NCBI RefSeq assembly: GCF_011694515.1
Contig: NZ_CP050192.1
Coordinates: forward strand, 1,062,963-1,126,962
Reading direction: 5' to 3'
Source of the DNA: Mycobacterium sp. DL592
Lineage (GTDB): Bacteria; Actinomycetota; Actinomycetes; Mycobacteriales; Mycobacteriaceae
DNA: 64,000 bases
The position numbers were made by a program, and so were the translations under genes. This document shows positions 7,930 through 16,690 of this stretch, piece by piece; the stretch's first letter is position 1; the number at the start of each line of letters is the position of its first letter. The notes below the pieces were generated by a model. It ran no database searches, had not been told where the DNA came from, and saw only the letters and a program-made list of their open reading frames with translations.

Positions 7930-9020
7930 CCGTCGGCGTCCGTGAGGGTGCTGACTCGATTTCGCCCGTTCTGTTTGGCGTGGTAGAGCGCACGGTCGCC
8001 GGCCCTGATGAGTTCTGTCGGGGTGGCGATGCCTTCTCCCAGCGTGGCAGCGCCGATGCTGATTGTGACCGCGCGGTTCTTCCACGGGGCGCGCTGCACG
8101 ATCCTCCGAAAGCGTTCCCCCAGAACGAAAGCGCCTCTCATCGTGGTCTCCGGAAGGATGACGGCGAACTCCTCCCCGCCGTAGCGGAACAGTTGGTCAT
8201 TGCTGCGCAGTTCAGCTTGCAGCAGCTGTGCGACGGCGCGTAGGGTCTCGTCTCCGGCCGGGTGGCCGAACTGGTCGTTGAGATCCTTGAAGCGGTCGAT
8301 GTCGATCATGAGCAAAGCCAGCGAGGTCCGGCGAGATAGCGCCCGTTGGCATTCCTCTTCCAGCTTGAGGTCGAAGCAACGACGGTTCTTGATCCCGGTG
8401 AGCACGTCGGTCACCGACTGCGTTTCGAGGTTGACCCTGACCTTCTCCATGTCCCGCTGATACTCGTGCATCAACTCCACATAGGTCTCCTGGTTCAGGA
8501 TGGTCTCCTCCAGGGTCGCGATGCTGCGGCGCAGTTCGAGTTGAACCATGACTTCGCGGGAGAGGATTTCCAGCGCCTGCTGTTGTGTGTCGGTGAGTTG
8601 TCGCGGCTCGCGGTCGATTACGCACAAGGTGCCGAGTGCTTCACCAGTCGGGGTCTGCAGAGGTGCGCCGGCATAGAACCGGATGTGTGGATCCCCGGTA
8701 ACTAGCGGGTTGGCAGCGAACCGCTCGTCTTGAGTCGCGTCTTCGACGACCATCGTCTGGTCAGGGGTCATGATCGCGTGGCTGCAGAAAGCCAGGGAGC
8801 GTGGTGTCTCTTCCTTGTCGAGTCCGACATTGGCCTTGAACCACTGCCGGTCTTCATCGATCAGCGAGATCATTGCGATGGGCGTGCCGCAGATCAGCGA
8901 TGCCAGCGTGGCGAAATCGTTGTACGCCTGCTCGGGAAGAGTGTCGAGGATCTCGTATTCCTTCAGGACGCTCAGGCGTTGCTGCTCGTTGGCTGGAGTC
9001 GGAAACTCGGCGTCGGTCAT
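7926..9020 (-). CDS. GAF-GGDEF diguanylate cyclase
   Basis: 364 aa. An N-terminal GAF domain (about 20-165, EYEILDTLPEQAYNDFATLASLICGTPIAMISLIDEDRQWFKA) is joined by a helical linker to a GGDEF domain (about 200-360). The active site is GGEEF (281-285), preceded five residues earlier by an intact RxxD inhibition site (RSND, 272-275). DIDRFKDLNDQFGHPAGD is the usual substrate-binding stretch. It should make c-di-GMP from GTP with product inhibition, and has no EAL domain. Soluble; the GAF ligand is unknown. ATG 9020 is chosen at MTDAEFPTP. Its stop overlaps the upstream lipoprotein gene tail to tail by 4 bp. Confidence 0.93.
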   Translation of the reverse strand: MTDAEFPTPANEQQRLSVLKEYEILDTLPEQAYNDFATLASLICGTPIAMISLIDEDRQWFKANVGLDKEETPRSLAFCSHAIMTPDQTMVVEDATQDERFAANPLVTGDPHIRFYAGAPLQTPTGEALGTLCVIDREPRQLTDTQQQALEILSREVMVQLELRRSIATLEETILNQETYVELMHEYQRDMEKVRVNLETQSVTDVLTGIKNRRCFDLKLEEECQRALSRRTSLALLMIDIDRFKDLNDQFGHPAGDETLRAVAQLLQAELRSNDQLFRYGGEEFAVILPETTMRGAFVLGERFRRIVQRAPWKNRAVTISIGAATLGEGIATPTELIRAGDRALYHAKQNGRNRVSTLTDADG

Positions 9021-9171
9021 GCTGCCCCCAATCCCATTTGCCGATGGTCGCGGACGACCAGCGTAGCCGCCCCGCACGTCGCGTCCACCGATCGGGGGAC
9101 AACGGATTCAACCGCCATCCCGGCCACCCGGTGGACACCGCAACCGCCCGGCATCGGCGAATCTGAATCAC

Positions 9172-9309
9172 ATGAAGCCGAACACGATCATCACTCAGCA
9201 GGCCGCCCTGGACACCTACCGCGGCCCGGACATCTCCAGCACCTGGATCGCCCCGATCGAGCAGCTCATCACCGTGTACCGGCCGGCGGGCGAGCTCGTG
9301 AATGCCTAG
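9172..9309 (+). CDS. Possible 45-aa small protein
   Basis: A short open frame MKPNTIITQQAALDTYRG... ending ...PAGELVNA. There is no clear ribosome site, but it stops 26 bp before a strong hairpin (9336-9377). Without that transcript it is hard to see what the hairpin would terminate. I recognise no family. It could be a real small protein or a remnant of a decayed gene. Confidence 0.35.
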   Translation: MKPNTIITQQAALDTYRGPDISSTWIAPIEQLITVYRPAGELVNA

Positions 9310-9335
9310 ACGATTCCTGCCTCTCCCATGAAAGA

Positions 9336-9377
9336 AACACACGCCCCTGCGGGCTCTCCCTCCCGCAGGGGTGTGTT
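9336..9377 (+). terminator. Strong hairpin terminator
   Basis: CCCTGCGGG (9345-9353) pairs with CCCGCAGGG (9362-9370), and AACACAC (9336-9342) with GTGTGTT (9371-9377), with a 2-nt bulge on the left arm. The loop has 8 nt. It ends 7 nt before the -10 box of the next gene. Confidence 0.7.
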
Positions 9378-9384
9378 GTGTGGC

Positions 9385-9390
9385 TACGAT
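9385..9390 (+). promoter_or_regulatory. -10 box TACGAT for leaderless lipoprotein transcript
   Basis: TACGAT matches TANNNT and ends exactly 6 nt before the ATG at 9397, so transcription would start at the start codon. The hairpin just upstream insulates this promoter. Confidence 0.55.
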
Positions 9391-9396
9391 CCGTGC

Positions 9397-9900
9397 ATGC
9401 GGGGTGCGATCGCGGTCATGGCAGTAGTTGTCCTCAGCGCCGGATGCGCCCAACCGAAGACCACCAGCGAGAGTCCGGCAGCCACTGTCGTCGACACCCC
9501 GAGCGCCACGCCCGTGCAGCAGGCGGTGCCCTTCGGCACCACCCAGACCGTCAGCTCCGAAGGCGCCACCGCGCAGTACACCGTCGCCAACCTTCGCCAG
9601 GTTCCGCCCGACGCGCAGATCATCCCGGCCAAGGGCACGATGTACGCCGTCGACGTCACCATCGCCGCGCAGACCAGCACGACCACCTACAACGGGTTCT
9701 ACTTCGTCGCCAAGGCCGCCGACGGGTCGACGATCGCCCCCGCCGTAGGCGCGGTCCGGCCGGGCATCACCGATGGGCAGCTGCCCGCGGGCCAGAAGAC
9801 CGACGGCCACGTCGCCTATGACGTCCCCGGCGGCAAGACCATCACCGCGATCCTGCTGCGCGACCCGCACGGCAAGCTGCTCGCCGTGTGGGCCCAGTAG
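9397..9900 (+). CDS. Lipoprotein with DUF4352-like beta domain
   Basis: 167 aa. The signal peptide MRGAIAVMAVVVLSAGC ends in lipobox LSAGC (Cys17). After a Thr/Pro linker comes an all-beta domain with EGATAQYTVANLRQVPPDAQIIPAKGTMYAVDVTIAAQT and GQLPAGQKTDGHVAYDVPGGKTI, the pattern of DUF4352/telomeric-repeat-like exported domains found in actinobacterial lipoproteins. Function unknown. An upstream in-frame ATG at 9328 lies in the terminator stem and is unlikely. The stop abuts the stop of the convergent gene at 9901. Confidence 0.78.
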   Translation: MRGAIAVMAVVVLSAGCAQPKTTSESPAATVVDTPSATPVQQAVPFGTTQTVSSEGATAQYTVANLRQVPPDAQIIPAKGTMYAVDVTIAAQTSTTTYNGFYFVAKAADGSTIAPAVGAVRPGITDGQLPAGQKTDGHVAYDVPGGKTITAILLRDPHGKLLAVWAQ

Positions 9901-10596
9901 TCAGCCGGGCATGACCTCGATCTCGTCGCCCAGGCGGGAGCCCTCGATCAGCGGCAGCGTGTCACCGCTCCAGAACCGGCCGGGGTCGAACCAGTTCTCG
10001 TTCTTCTCGGTGCGGATCAGCCCCATCTCCTCGTAGGTGATGGCGACGGTCTCCGCGCAGTAGGCGGTTTCCAGGCCGCTCTCACGCTTGGCGGTCTTGC
10101 GCCGCTCGGCGGATTCGCGAACCTTCTTGTGCAGGAACGGGATACCCCGCGTCCAGTCGCTGACCGTGGGGAGCTGGCCGCGAATCCAGCGGCCGGTCAG
10201 CCGGGCGGTCGACGGGAACGGCGTGCCGTCCATCCTGGCGATCACCTTGAGCAGCCGGTCTTCCTGTTCGGGGCTGGCGTGCGGGTGCAGCTGGCGCAGC
10301 CAGCAGCGCTGGCCGTAATGGAACAGCCACTGCTCGACGGCTTCCCGGGCGTCGTTGAGCTGCACGCCGCGATGGTTGGTCCCGGTCCACATGTCGGTCA
10401 GCTTCTGGCCGAGTTCGGCATGCCACATCAGCGGCGGCAGGTCGTCGATCGCCACCGTCATGCCGACATGGTTGATCGGGGCGTTGGTCAGCGTCTGGAT
10501 CGCCCGGTCCGGGCCGGACCCGCCGCGAAACAGCCAGACATCCCCGGTACGGGTCTCGTTGAGCGCCTGTGTCAGCGACACGGTGTGCACGGTCAC
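9901..10596 (-). CDS. Permuted papain-like fold protein (YiiX/NlpC-P60-like), hypothetical
   Basis: 231 aa, cytoplasmic by sequence. TGDVWLFRGGSGPDRAIQTLTNAPINHVGMTVAI (about 17-50, His43) and ETAYCAETVAITYEEMGLI (about 176-194, Cys180) give a His-before-Cys order. This order, with the start 'GD..L......s..I...t...nHVGi', is what is seen in circularly permuted papain-like amidases (YiiX/YebB group). The substrate may be an amide or thioester; nothing in the context says which. The assignment is by motif only. It is divergent from the small membrane protein at 10620. Confidence 0.55.
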   Translation of the reverse strand: MTVHTVSLTQALNETRTGDVWLFRGGSGPDRAIQTLTNAPINHVGMTVAIDDLPPLMWHAELGQKLTDMWTGTNHRGVQLNDAREAVEQWLFHYGQRCWLRQLHPHASPEQEDRLLKVIARMDGTPFPSTARLTGRWIRGQLPTVSDWTRGIPFLHKKVRESAERRKTAKRESGLETAYCAETVAITYEEMGLIRTEKNENWFDPGRFWSGDTLPLIEGSRLGDEIEVMPG

Positions 10597-10619
10597 CAGC
10601 GCAGCTTAGTGTGGTCGGC

Positions 10620-10799
10620 ATGCGCAGCATCTGGAAGTGGATCGGGCTGGCCGGTGCGGCCGGCGTGGTGGCCGGCGGTGTTCTGGTCGCGCGGGATCAA
10701 CGCCGCCGCAAGGCCTACACACCCGACCAGATCCGCAGCCGCCTGCACCAGCGTCTGGCCGACGCCGAAGCCGCCCAGCAGGCCGACCAGCGCGACTAG
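10620..10799 (+). CDS. 59-aa single-pass membrane protein
   Basis: [59 protein letters not shown] has one N-terminal membrane helix (about 5-24) followed by a positively charged, helical cytoplasmic tail. Function unknown. It converges on the cyclase gene and shares 4 bp (CTAG) of stop codon with it. Confidence 0.62.
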   Translation: MRSIWKWIGLAGAAGVVAGGVLVARDQRRRKAYTPDQIRSRLHQRLADAEAAQQADQRD

Positions 10800-11584
10800 T
10801 TCAGCACCGCGTAGAGCCGGTGGGTACCGGCGAATCCCTTCAGCTCGGCGTCGCGGCCCCCGTCGAAGTCCCGGTCGGCCACCGCCTGCCGTACCGGCTC
10901 GCTGACCAGAACTTCACCGCCGTCGGCCTGGCTCGCCACCCGCGCAGCCATCGCCACGTTGCGGCCGAACAGGTCGTCGCCGCGGCGCACCGACTTGCCC
11001 ATGTGGATGCCGATGCGCACGCGAATACTGTTGTGCCGCAGCTTCTTGGCATCGCGCGCCAGGGCCTGCTGCATCGCCACGCCACAGCGCACGGCGGCCG
11101 CCGGGTCGGCGAAGGCCACCATGAATCCGTCGCCCTGGCTCTTGACCACATGTCCGTCGTTGGTCTTGACCAGCCGCCGAACCTGCCGGTCGTGGGCCTC
11201 GATGACCTTGACGAACGACCGGTCCCCGATGCGTTCGTTGAGCGCGGTGGACTCCTCGATGTCGGAGAACATGATGACGACATTGCCGTCCGGCGCCAGC
11301 CGGGCCAGGTCGGGACGCTCCACATCGGCCCAGTCGGCGAGGTCCTCGATCGAGCTGCGCACCGCGCCGCCGAAACCCTGGGTGCGCACCAGATTGGCGG
11401 TCTGCCATACCGTCTTGACCGCCTCGCGCCCGCCCGTCCACAGCAGGTTGCGGGTGTCCAACCGCGAACGCAGCTCCTCGGTCTCCTGCCTGCTGCGCTG
11501 CAGACGCGACCACAGCACGGCCAGCGCCACCGCCTCGGCGAGTGCCAGCACGGCCAGAACCGACACCGCGATCGTCCAACCCAC
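10796..11584 (-). CDS. Class III adenylate/guanylate cyclase, membrane-anchored
   Basis: 262 aa. One N-terminal membrane helix (about 4-25) and a linker lead into a class III catalytic domain. The metal aspartates are D108 in MFSDIEEST and the Asp in [11 protein letters not shown] (about 148). The transition-state Asn/Arg pair lies in [14 protein letters not shown] dimer is needed for activity. It would make cAMP (or cGMP) from ATP. GTG 11584 has a GGAGGG site 10-15 nt before it. Mycobacteria carry many such cyclases; the M. tuberculosis counterpart at this location (Rv1120c, from memory) is degenerate, whereas this copy looks intact. Confidence 0.88.
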   Translation of the reverse strand: MGWTIAVSVLAVLALAEAVALAVLWSRLQRSRQETEELRSRLDTRNLLWTGGREAVKTVWQTANLVRTQGFGGAVRSSIEDLADWADVERPDLARLAPDGNVVIMFSDIEESTALNERIGDRSFVKVIEAHDRQVRRLVKTNDGHVVKSQGDGFMVAFADPAAAVRCGVAMQQALARDAKKLRHNSIRVRIGIHMGKSVRRGDDLFGRNVAMAARVASQADGGEVLVSEPVRQAVADRDFDGGRDAELKGFAGTHRLYAVLN

Positions 11585-11619
11585 CTCTGCGTAGCCCTCC
11601 CGTCGGCAATCCTGAACAC

Positions 11620-12549
11620 ATGATGCCCCCGTACTACGAGAGCAGGTTCATCCGCGCCAACCATCCCGAGCGGGCGCAGGCGGTGTGGCTGCGCTGGACG
11701 CTGCTCTATCCGCGGCCGGGCGAGCCGGTGGCCGACGTGTGGGTGATGGTCTTCGACCCCGACGGCGCCGGTAACCGCGCGCTCAAGCAGCCGCACCCGA
11801 TCACCGCCGCCGACTACCGCAGCGAGCCGTGGTCGGCGCACATCGCCGACACCGCGATCGACGACCGGCGGGCCGTCGGGACGCTCGACGGCGCGCAGTG
11901 GGACCTGGCGATCACGCCGGGGGAGGAGCCGGCGGTCAAGCTGCTATCCGACCGGTCCTATCGGGCGAAGTTCCCGACCGCCAAGACCCAGGTGCGCCAC
12001 CCGCTGGCGCACTTCGACGGCACAGTCACCCTTGGCGAGCCGGTGGCGCTGACGAACTGGACCGGCAGCGTCAACCACAACTGGGGCCGCAAGCACACCC
12101 CGGCCTACGCCTTCGGCCAGGTGTGCGGGTTCGACGGGCACCCGGCCTCGAGCCTGGAGATCGTCACCGCGCACGCTGCGCTCGGGCCGTTGCGGCTGCC
12201 CGCGGCCACCCTGTTCGTGCTGCGGCATGAGGGACGGGAGATCGCGGTGCGCTCCGTGCTGGATGCCCGCCACACCCACGGCAGCTACGGGCCGTTCCGT
12301 TGGACGTTCGGGGGTCGCGCCGACGGCATCGAGATGCGCGGCGAGATCACCGCGAGAGGCACCGACGTGATCGGGCTGCGCTACACCGACACCGACAACA
12401 CCGGCAAGTACTGCTACAACTCGGCGCTGGCGGACTGCCGGATCACATTGTCCGGCAGCGGCGTGGACACCGAGCTGACGGCGTCGCGGCGGGCGATGTT
12501 CGAGATCCTCACCGATGACCGCCACACCGCGGTGCCGATGCTGGCCTGA
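11620..12549 (+). CDS. CrtC/AttH-like lipocalin-fold protein, hypothetical
   Basis: 309 aa without a signal peptide. [35 protein letters not shown] is typical of mycobacterial proteins distantly related to carotenoid 1,2-hydratase/Att[30 protein letters not shown] (about 148-176) carries the W-G-x-x-H motif of that fold. The fold usually binds hydrophobic ligands such as carotenoids or other lipids. It is followed by a P450 gene, which may act on the same ligand, but that is inference. ATG 11620 (or 11623) is preferred; longer frames overlap the divergent cyclase. Confidence 0.5.
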   Translation: MMPPYYESRFIRANHPERAQAVWLRWTLLYPRPGEPVADVWVMVFDPDGAGNRALKQPHPITAADYRSEPWSAHIADTAIDDRRAVGTLDGAQWDLAITPGEEPAVKLLSDRSYRAKFPTAKTQVRHPLAHFDGTVTLGEPVALTNWTGSVNHNWGRKHTPAYAFGQVCGFDGHPASSLEIVTAHAALGPLRLPAATLFVLRHEGREIAVRSVLDARHTHGSYGPFRWTFGGRADGIEMRGEITARGTDVIGLRYTDTDNTGKYCYNSALADCRITLSGSGVDTELTASRRAMFEILTDDRHTAVPMLA

Positions 12550-12609
12550 GCGAAATGAAGTAGTGGACCACTCTAGAGCGATCCGCCCGACGAACCGACC
12601 CTTGAAGCA

Positions 12610-12633
12610 CGGTGCCGAGAGGGGTCGGCACCG
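12610..12633 (+). terminator. Hairpin between CrtC-like gene and P450
   Basis: CGGTGCCGA pairs perfectly with TCGGCACCG around a 6-nt loop. It lies 60 bp past one stop and directly before the GGAGGGAG ribosome site of the P450. It may be a terminator or a structured leader. Two more palindromes, AGTGGACCACT (12562-12572) and CTCTAGAG (12571-12578), sit upstream. Confidence 0.45.
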
Positions 12634-12653
12634 GCAAGCGGAGGGAGTCGCTG

Positions 12654-14018
12654 ATGGTCGCCACCCGAGACGTCGTGGATGTGCAGAGTCTGCCGTTGGC
12701 GCCGGCGAACCCGTTGCCATGGCCGGAGAAGCTGCGTGCCCTGCGCACGTTCCACACCGGGTTCGAGAAACTGCGCGACGCGGGCGGCCCGGTGACGCGG
12801 CTGACACTGGGGCCCGCGTGGTTGATTCCGCCCATGGTCGTGGTGACCTCACCGCAGGGCGGACGCGACGTGCTGGGCCGCACCGACGACTTCGTGGACA
12901 AGAACAGGGTTCACGAGGAGTTCCGTAACCTGTTGGGCGGTAACCTGTTCAGCTTCATGCACGACGATTGGCTGCCGCGCAGACGCAGCCTGCAGCACAT
13001 CTTCACCAAACAGCACGTCCGCGTCTTCGGCGGCCACATGGCGCAGGCGGCACAGGCGATCTGCGATTCGTGGGTCGGCAGCGACATCATCGACCTCGAC
13101 CGCCAATGCCGACTGCTGACGCTGCGTGCACTGGGCCGCTCGGTGCTCGGTATCGACCTCGACCAGCGCAGCCAGGTGATCGCGGACTCGTTGGGCACGG
13201 CCACCACCTACATCACCGACCGCGGCATGCGCCCGGTCAGCGCACCGGCGTGGCTGCCGACCCCCGCCCGCCGCCGGGCCCGCAAGGCGGCCAGGACCCT
13301 GCACGACCTCGCGATGGAGATTCTCACCGCCTGCCGGCGCGACCCAGGCCGCGATGCCCCGCTGATCAGGGCGCTGATGGACACGGTCGACCGCCAGACC
13401 GGCCTGCCGCTGTCCGACGACGCGATCTGCCAGGAGCTGATCCTGTTCATGCTCGCCGGACACGACACCACCTCGACCGCACTGACCTACTCGTTGTGGC
13501 AGCTGGGCCGGCACCGTGACCTTCAGGACCGGGTGCGCGCCGAAGTCGACGCGCTGGGCCACGACCGTCCGGCACCGGAGGACGCCGGGCACCTCACCTA
13601 CACGGTGCAGGTGCTCCACGAGGCGTTGCGGCTGTGCCCGCCCGGCGCGGCGCTGGGGCGGACTGCCATGCGCGACATCGAGGTCGACGGCTACCGCGTC
13701 ACGGCGGGCACGATGCTCGGCTTCGGCGTCTGGGCCGTGCACCGTGACCCTGCGCTGTGGCCCGACCCGTTGGTGTTCGACCCCGACCGGTTCACGCCCG
13801 AACGGATGAAGCAGCTCGACCGCTGGCAGTACTTGCCGTTCGGCGCCGGACCACGCTCGTGCATCGGCGACCACTTCGCCAAGCTGGAGGCGACTCTGGC
13901 ACTGGCGACGATCATCAGTCGCTGCGAAATCGTCTCGCTCACCGACGACTTCCCGGTGACGGTTCCGTTCACCGCCGTCGCCGCCGCTCCGGTGCTGGCC
14001 CGCGTCGCCTCGCGGTAG
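12654..14018 (+). CDS. Cytochrome P450
   Basis: 454 aa, soluble. The I-helix AGHDTTS (about 270), the K-helix ExxR in EALRLCPPGAALGR (about 323), FDPDRFTPER and the heme-binding loop FGAGPRSCIG (Cys about 402) are all present. The length and PFGAGPRSCIGDHFAKLEATLALA end resemble CYP137/CYP138-type mycobacterial P450s of bacterial class B with fatty-acid-like I-helix; I cannot name the family with confidence. ATG 12654 has GGAGGGAG 8 nt upstream. The redox partner is not in the window. A LuxR-type regulator follows 46 bp later on the same strand. Confidence 0.93.
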   Translation: MVATRDVVDVQSLPLAPANPLPWPEKLRALRTFHTGFEKLRDAGGPVTRLTLGPAWLIPPMVVVTSPQGGRDVLGRTDDFVDKNRVHEEFRNLLGGNLFSFMHDDWLPRRRSLQHIFTKQHVRVFGGHMAQAAQAICDSWVGSDIIDLDRQCRLLTLRALGRSVLGIDLDQRSQVIADSLGTATTYITDRGMRPVSAPAWLPTPARRRARKAARTLHDLAMEILTACRRDPGRDAPLIRALMDTVDRQTGLPLSDDAICQELILFMLAGHDTTSTALTYSLWQLGRHRDLQDRVRAEVDALGHDRPAPEDAGHLTYTVQVLHEALRLCPPGAALGRTAMRDIEVDGYRVTAGTMLGFGVWAVHRDPALWPDPLVFDPDRFTPERMKQLDRWQYLPFGAGPRSCIGDHFAKLEATLALATIISRCEIVSLTDDFPVTVPFTAVAAAPVLARVASR

Positions 14019-14052
14019 CGTGATTCGACAGACGGTGAAGCGGTCGGCTGCA

Positions 14053-14058
14053 TAGACT
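14053..14058 (+). promoter_or_regulatory. -10 box TAGACT of the LAL regulator
   Basis: TAGACT ends 6 nt before the GTG at 14065, giving a leaderless transcript independent of the P450. Confidence 0.5.
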
Positions 14059-14064
14059 TCCGTT

Positions 14065-16665
14065 GTGGGTGTGCTGAACTGGCCGTTTCTCGGACGAGAG
14101 AGCGAAGTCGCCCAGATCCAGACCGCATTGGCCGGACGGGGGCAGGGCTGTGGTGTCCTGTTGCTCGGCGACGCCGGGGTGGGCAAGACCACCCTGGCCC
14201 GTGGCGTAACCCAGACCCTGCGCGCCGAAACCCATTGGGTGGCAGGCGCCGAGTCGGCCCGCGAGGTCCCGTTGGGGGCGTTCGCCCACTTGCTGACACC
14301 ACCGATGCCGAAAGACCCGGTTGCCTTGCTGGCCAACGCTTTCGAAGCGGTCCGGCGTCGCAAGATCGCCGTGATCGGAGTGGACGACGTCCACCTCGTC
14401 GACCACCTGTCGGCGACCCTGCTGCACCAGCTGGCGGTGGAGGGGGCGGTGCGGATCCTGGCCACCGCGCGCGTCGGTGAGCCCGTCCCGGAGACCATCA
14501 CGGCGCTGTGGAAGGACGGCTACCTCAGCCGCCTCGACGTCACCCCGTTCACCCGGGCCCAGGCGGTGGCCCTCATCGAGGCCGCGCTCGGCGGCCGCCT
14601 GGAACGCCTTTCCGCCGACCTGATCTGGCAGGCCTCCGGCGGCAACGCCTTGTTCGTGCGCCATTTCGTGGAGGGCGCCCTGGAGGCCGACACCCTGCGA
14701 TCGGTCAACGGTGTCTGGCAGTTACGCGGGCAGGCCGCGGTCGGTTCCACGCTGGGCCCGCTGCTGAGCAGCCGGCTCGACCGGCTGCCGCCCGACGAGA
14801 AGCGCGCCCTGCACCTGTTGGCGTTCGCCGAACCGCTGCCGCTGGAGGTGCTCTCGGAGCTCGCCGACAGCGACACTCTGGAACGCGTCGAGCGCCGCGG
14901 ACTGATCCGCATCGACGACAGCACCGGCCCCGTCGAGGTGTTCTTCACCCACGCCCTGATCGGCGAGGTCATCCGCACCGGACTGGGGCGGGTGGCGAGC
15001 CGGCGCCTGCAGTCGGAGTTGCTGGCGGCGATGCAGAACCACCCGCCGCGCACCCCTGCCGAACGCATCCGGCGTGCCGAGCTGGCACTAGATGCCGATG
15101 CGCCCATCGATCTCACCGCGCTGATGCGCGCCGCCGAGGATGCCATCGCGCTGACCAACGTGACGGTCGCCGAGCGTCTGGCCCGTGCCGCGGTGAGCCG
15201 CGGCGGCGGTCTGCTGGCCAGTGAGCTGCTCGCCAGATCGCTGCTGTGGCAAGGGAAAGCGAACGAGTCCGAGGCCATTCTGGGATCGTTCGACCCGGAC
15301 ACCTTGACCGAGTTCGAGTTGACCCGCTGGGGCATCGCCCGCGTCGCCACCCTGCAGTGGTCGATCGGTGACGCCGCGGCCGCCGGTGAGATCCTGGCCA
15401 TGTTGCAGCAGCGGGTCACCCACCCTGCGGCACGGCTGGTGGTCGACGGCCTGGCCGCGGCGCTGGCGGTACTCGACAGCCGGCTCGACGAGGCCGCCGA
15501 GCGGGCCGAGCGGGTGCTCGCCGACCCGGCCGCACCGCCGATCGCGATCGGCTGGGCGGTGTTCGGCGGCACCATGGCCGCGGGGCTGGCCGGCCGTCGC
15601 GGCGACGCCGAGCGGCTGGCCGCGCGCGGACATCAGATCGCCGACAAGATCGACGGGCTGCTGCGTTTCCTGCTCGCGCTCGCCGAGGTGCGGGCGCTGA
15701 CGCTTGGTGGCAGCTTCGCGGCCGCGCAGGACCGCTCCGGCGACATCGTGCGGATCACCTCATCGGGTCAGTTCCGGGGCCGGGCGATGGCCAACGTGCT
15801 GGCCGCCACCGTCGAGTTTGGCCGCGGCGAGCTGGGTGTGGCGGCGTCGCGGCTGGAGGAGACGCTGGCCGCGCTCAGCGACGAGACGGCGGCGTCGTGG
15901 AACATTCCCGCCCGGCTGCTGCTGGCCCAGTGCTATTGCGGGCTGGGTAGAGACGCCGACGCGGTGCCGTTGGTCGCCGAGCTTCGCGCACACGTCCGCA
16001 GCGGCGGAACGATGTTCGACCCGACGGTTCTCATCGTCGAAGCGTGGCTGTCGGCCGCCGAGGGTCATCTCACCGGCGCGGTCGAGAAGGCGGTGCGGGC
16101 TGCCGACGTCGCCGCGAAGACCGGCCAGCGGACCGTCGAGTTGCTGGCGCTGCATGCCGCGGCCCGGTTCGGCGACCGCGCCTGTCTGCGGCGGCTGATC
16201 GACGTCGCCGAGCTCATCGGCGGCCCGCTGGCCGCCGCGGACGCCGCACACGCCGCCGGACTGCTGAACAACGATGCCGCACAGGTGTATTCGGCCGCAC
16301 ACGACTTCGAGCGCAACGGCGCGCTGCTGTCGGCCGCCGATGCCGCCGCGCAGGCCTCGCGAATGTTCGACGCAGCGGGCAAGCGGCGGCAATCCCTGGA
16401 GGCCGCCGCCACCGCGGACCGGCTGGCCAAAGTCGGCGGCGGTCTCAAGACGCCTGCCCTGCGCGTCACCGCTCAGCCGCTTCCGCTTAGTGCGCGCGAA
16501 AGGGAGATCGCCAGCCTGGTCGCGCGCGGGCTGACCAACCGCGATATCGCCCAGCGGCTGGTGGTGTCCACCCGGACCGTCGAGGGCCATGTCTACCGAA
16601 TGTTCAGCAAGCTCAACGTCACCGACCGCGAGGAGCTGGCGGCGCTGGTCCGCGGCAGCGACTGA
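14065..16665 (+). CDS. LAL-type (large ATP-binding LuxR) transcriptional regulator
   Basis: 866 aa. An N-terminal AAA/STAND ATPase has Walker A GDAGVGKT (35-42) and a Walker B-like IAVIGVDDVHL (about 110-120). The middle is a long helical, TPR-like region (about 330-790). A C-terminal LuxR helix-turn-helix spans about 805-862 (LSAREREIASLVARGLTNRDIAQRLVVSTRTVEGHVYRMFSKLNV). LAL proteins bind ligands in the middle domain and activate nearby catabolic or secondary-metabolism genes. The targets may be the upstream P450 or downstream hydroxyacid dehydrogenase; no operator is evident. GTG start with leaderless promoter. Confidence 0.92.
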   Translation: MGVLNWPFLGRESEVAQIQTALAGRGQGCGVLLLGDAGVGKTTLARGVTQTLRAETHWVAGAESAREVPLGAFAHLLTPPMPKDPVALLANAFEAVRRRKIAVIGVDDVHLVDHLSATLLHQLAVEGAVRILATARVGEPVPETITALWKDGYLSRLDVTPFTRAQAVALIEAALGGRLERLSADLIWQASGGNALFVRHFVEGALEADTLRSVNGVWQLRGQAAVGSTLGPLLSSRLDRLPPDEKRALHLLAFAEPLPLEVLSELADSDTLERVERRGLIRIDDSTGPVEVFFTHALIGEVIRTGLGRVASRRLQSELLAAMQNHPPRTPAERIRRAELALDADAPIDLTALMRAAEDAIALTNVTVAERLARAAVSRGGGLLASELLARSLLWQGKANESEAILGSFDPDTLTEFELTRWGIARVATLQWSIGDAAAAGEILAMLQQRVTHPAARLVVDGLAAALAVLDSRLDEAAERAERVLADPAAPPIAIGWAVFGGTMAAGLAGRRGDAERLAARGHQIADKIDGLLRFLLALAEVRALTLGGSFAAAQDRSGDIVRITSSGQFRGRAMANVLAATVEFGRGELGVAASRLEETLAALSDETAASWNIPARLLLAQCYCGLGRDADAVPLVAELRAHVRSGGTMFDPTVLIVEAWLSAAEGHLTGAVEKAVRAADVAAKTGQRTVELLALHAAARFGDRACLRRLIDVAELIGGPLAAADAAHAAGLLNNDAAQVYSAAHDFERNGALLSAADAAAQASRMFDAAGKRRQSLEAAATADRLAKVGGGLKTPALRVTAQPLPLSAREREIASLVARGLTNRDIAQRLVVSTRTVEGHVYRMFSKLNVTDREELAALVRGSD

Positions 16666-16690
16666 CCGTCGCCCGTAGCAGACTGGGGGC

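Noticed and set aside
12849..14501. 550-codon minus-strand frame over the P450 and LAL genes
   Set aside because: Antisense shadow: low complexity, no ribosome site and crosses two well-supported genes.
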